The notes beneath the pieces are model-generated. The model had not been told where the DNA came from, ran no database searches, and worked only from the letters and a program-made list of their open reading frames with translations. From positions 434,001 to 498,000 of the forward strand of contig JARGSG010000012.1 in the NCBI GenBank assembly GCA_030374805.1: a DNA stretch of 64,000 nt. The letters are read 5' to 3'. Both the position numbers and the translations under genes were made by a program. Positions 63,428-64,000 of the stretch are shown one piece after another. Source of the DNA: Gracilaria gracilis. Taxonomy: Eukaryota; Rhodophyta; Florideophyceae; Gracilariales; Gracilariaceae. The stretch's first letter is position 1. Every line of letters begins with the position of its first letter.

Positions 63428-63976
63428 TTGGGGGCGGCCATCACGGGTAGGGCCACCGGAGTTTTTGTAGTCTAGTCTGAATTCCTTTTGGGGTAGCGTT
63501 ACCGTTGGTATCTATAATGCAAGCATTGCCCCGTTATTCCCAGAGTTAATAGAATCTCAACCACTGTTTCAGATTAAAAAAGTATTAAACGGCTATGATT
63601 TCAATACGGTGATCGTTGAGGCCCTATCGGACAAATTCGTTCGAACCCGAACGAAACCTTTTCAGCCGTTGCTCTGTCTGAAGTTCAGACTCTAAACGAA
63701 GACGCATTTGATGTCATCCGTTGAAGACTCATGGAAAGCAGCAACTGGCGTACAAGAGCATCTCTCGCATTCGTTTTATTCGGTTCTATTGAAGGCTTCA
63801 ATTTGAAGCTCCATGCCTGTGAAGGAGTATCTGCAGATATATATCTGGATACAGGTTACGGAGCTTGACGAATCCCACCAGCAAAGGAACGGTCACCTGG
63901 TTATACTACAACTCTACCCGTTGTAGTGACCTCTCGTCATAGATACGGTTGCCATACCCTTGGTGGCCGCCCCCAA
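63428..63976. mobile_element. 0.55-kb MITE-like element with 26-bp inverted termini
   Basis: TTGGGGGCGGCCA plus 13 further bases at 63428-63453 matches the reverse complement of 63951-63976 at 23 of 26 positions. The interior has no coding frame and includes TACCGTTGGTA at 63500-63510. Flanking bases show no clear target duplication. The right terminus lies close to the window end, so part of a larger structure could be cut off. Confidence 0.55.
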
Positions 63977-64000
63977 GCCGTCCTTATTTTTTGCTCACTT

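Noticed and set aside
1-64000. CRISPR arrays, rRNA operons and tRNA genes
   Set aside because: No regularly spaced repeats and no rRNA-like or cloverleaf sequence that I could confirm by eye; a tRNA scan was not possible.

Overview
This window looks like nuclear DNA of a photosynthetic eukaryote with a compact, intron-poor genome. A red alga of the florideophyte type (Chondrus- or Gracilaria-like) is my best guess. Most genes are single long reading frames. The few introns I can place are short GT-AG introns of 60-134 bases: ABC transporter, FKBP, PDI, sorbitol dehydrogenase-like and claudin-like genes. One protein carries a plastid-type leader followed by a twin-arginine signal, which implies thylakoids. 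The species assignment is inference.

Positions 1-18,500 are an accessory, repeat-rich region. It holds an unknown gene; a large ParB-like/2OG-oxygenase-like gene beside a SWIM-finger transposase remnant; a long G/T-skewed low-complexity tract; a Sec16-C-terminus-like protein with an internal 97-bp duplication; a 1.06-kb element with terminal inverted repeats; a broken TIR-NB-ARC receptor gene that runs into a Ty1/copia fossil; two unknown small genes; and a stretch with strong hairpins.

Positions 18,500-30,500 hold two paralogous gene pairs. Two AhpD/CMD-fold-like proteins (18.5-20.9 kb and 28.1-30.5 kb) flank two head-to-head type II membrane proteins (21.4-24.5 and 25.0-27.4 kb), each fusing a family-2-like glycosyltransferase domain to an HtrL/YibB-like domain.

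Positions 30,900-63,000 are a gene-dense housekeeping block: full-length ABCB transporter, sphingolipid desaturase, Bax inhibitor-1, DUF1295/steroid-reductase-like protein, phosphoglucomutase, degenerate mitochondrial carrier, lumenal thioredoxin-NHL protein (SOQ1/NHLRC2-like), nucleoplasmin-FKBP, two-domain PDI with an ERp29-like tail, BED-finger/sorbitol dehydrogenase fusion, claudin-like tetraspan, a plastid-targeted conserved protein, TPX2/SxIP microtubule protein and RACK1. Genes are mostly arranged as convergent or divergent neighbours with short spacers. The right end holds a four-TM protein and a 0.55-kb element with inverted termini.

Intergenic DNA is marked by a dispersed short palindrome, TACCNNNGGTA, present about eleven times and never seen inside a recognised coding region. 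The most unusual items are the BED-finger/sorbitol dehydrogenase fusion, the ParB-like/2OG-like gene, the paired GT-YibB fusions, the algal TIR-NB-ARC relic, the claudin-like gene and the palindrome family.
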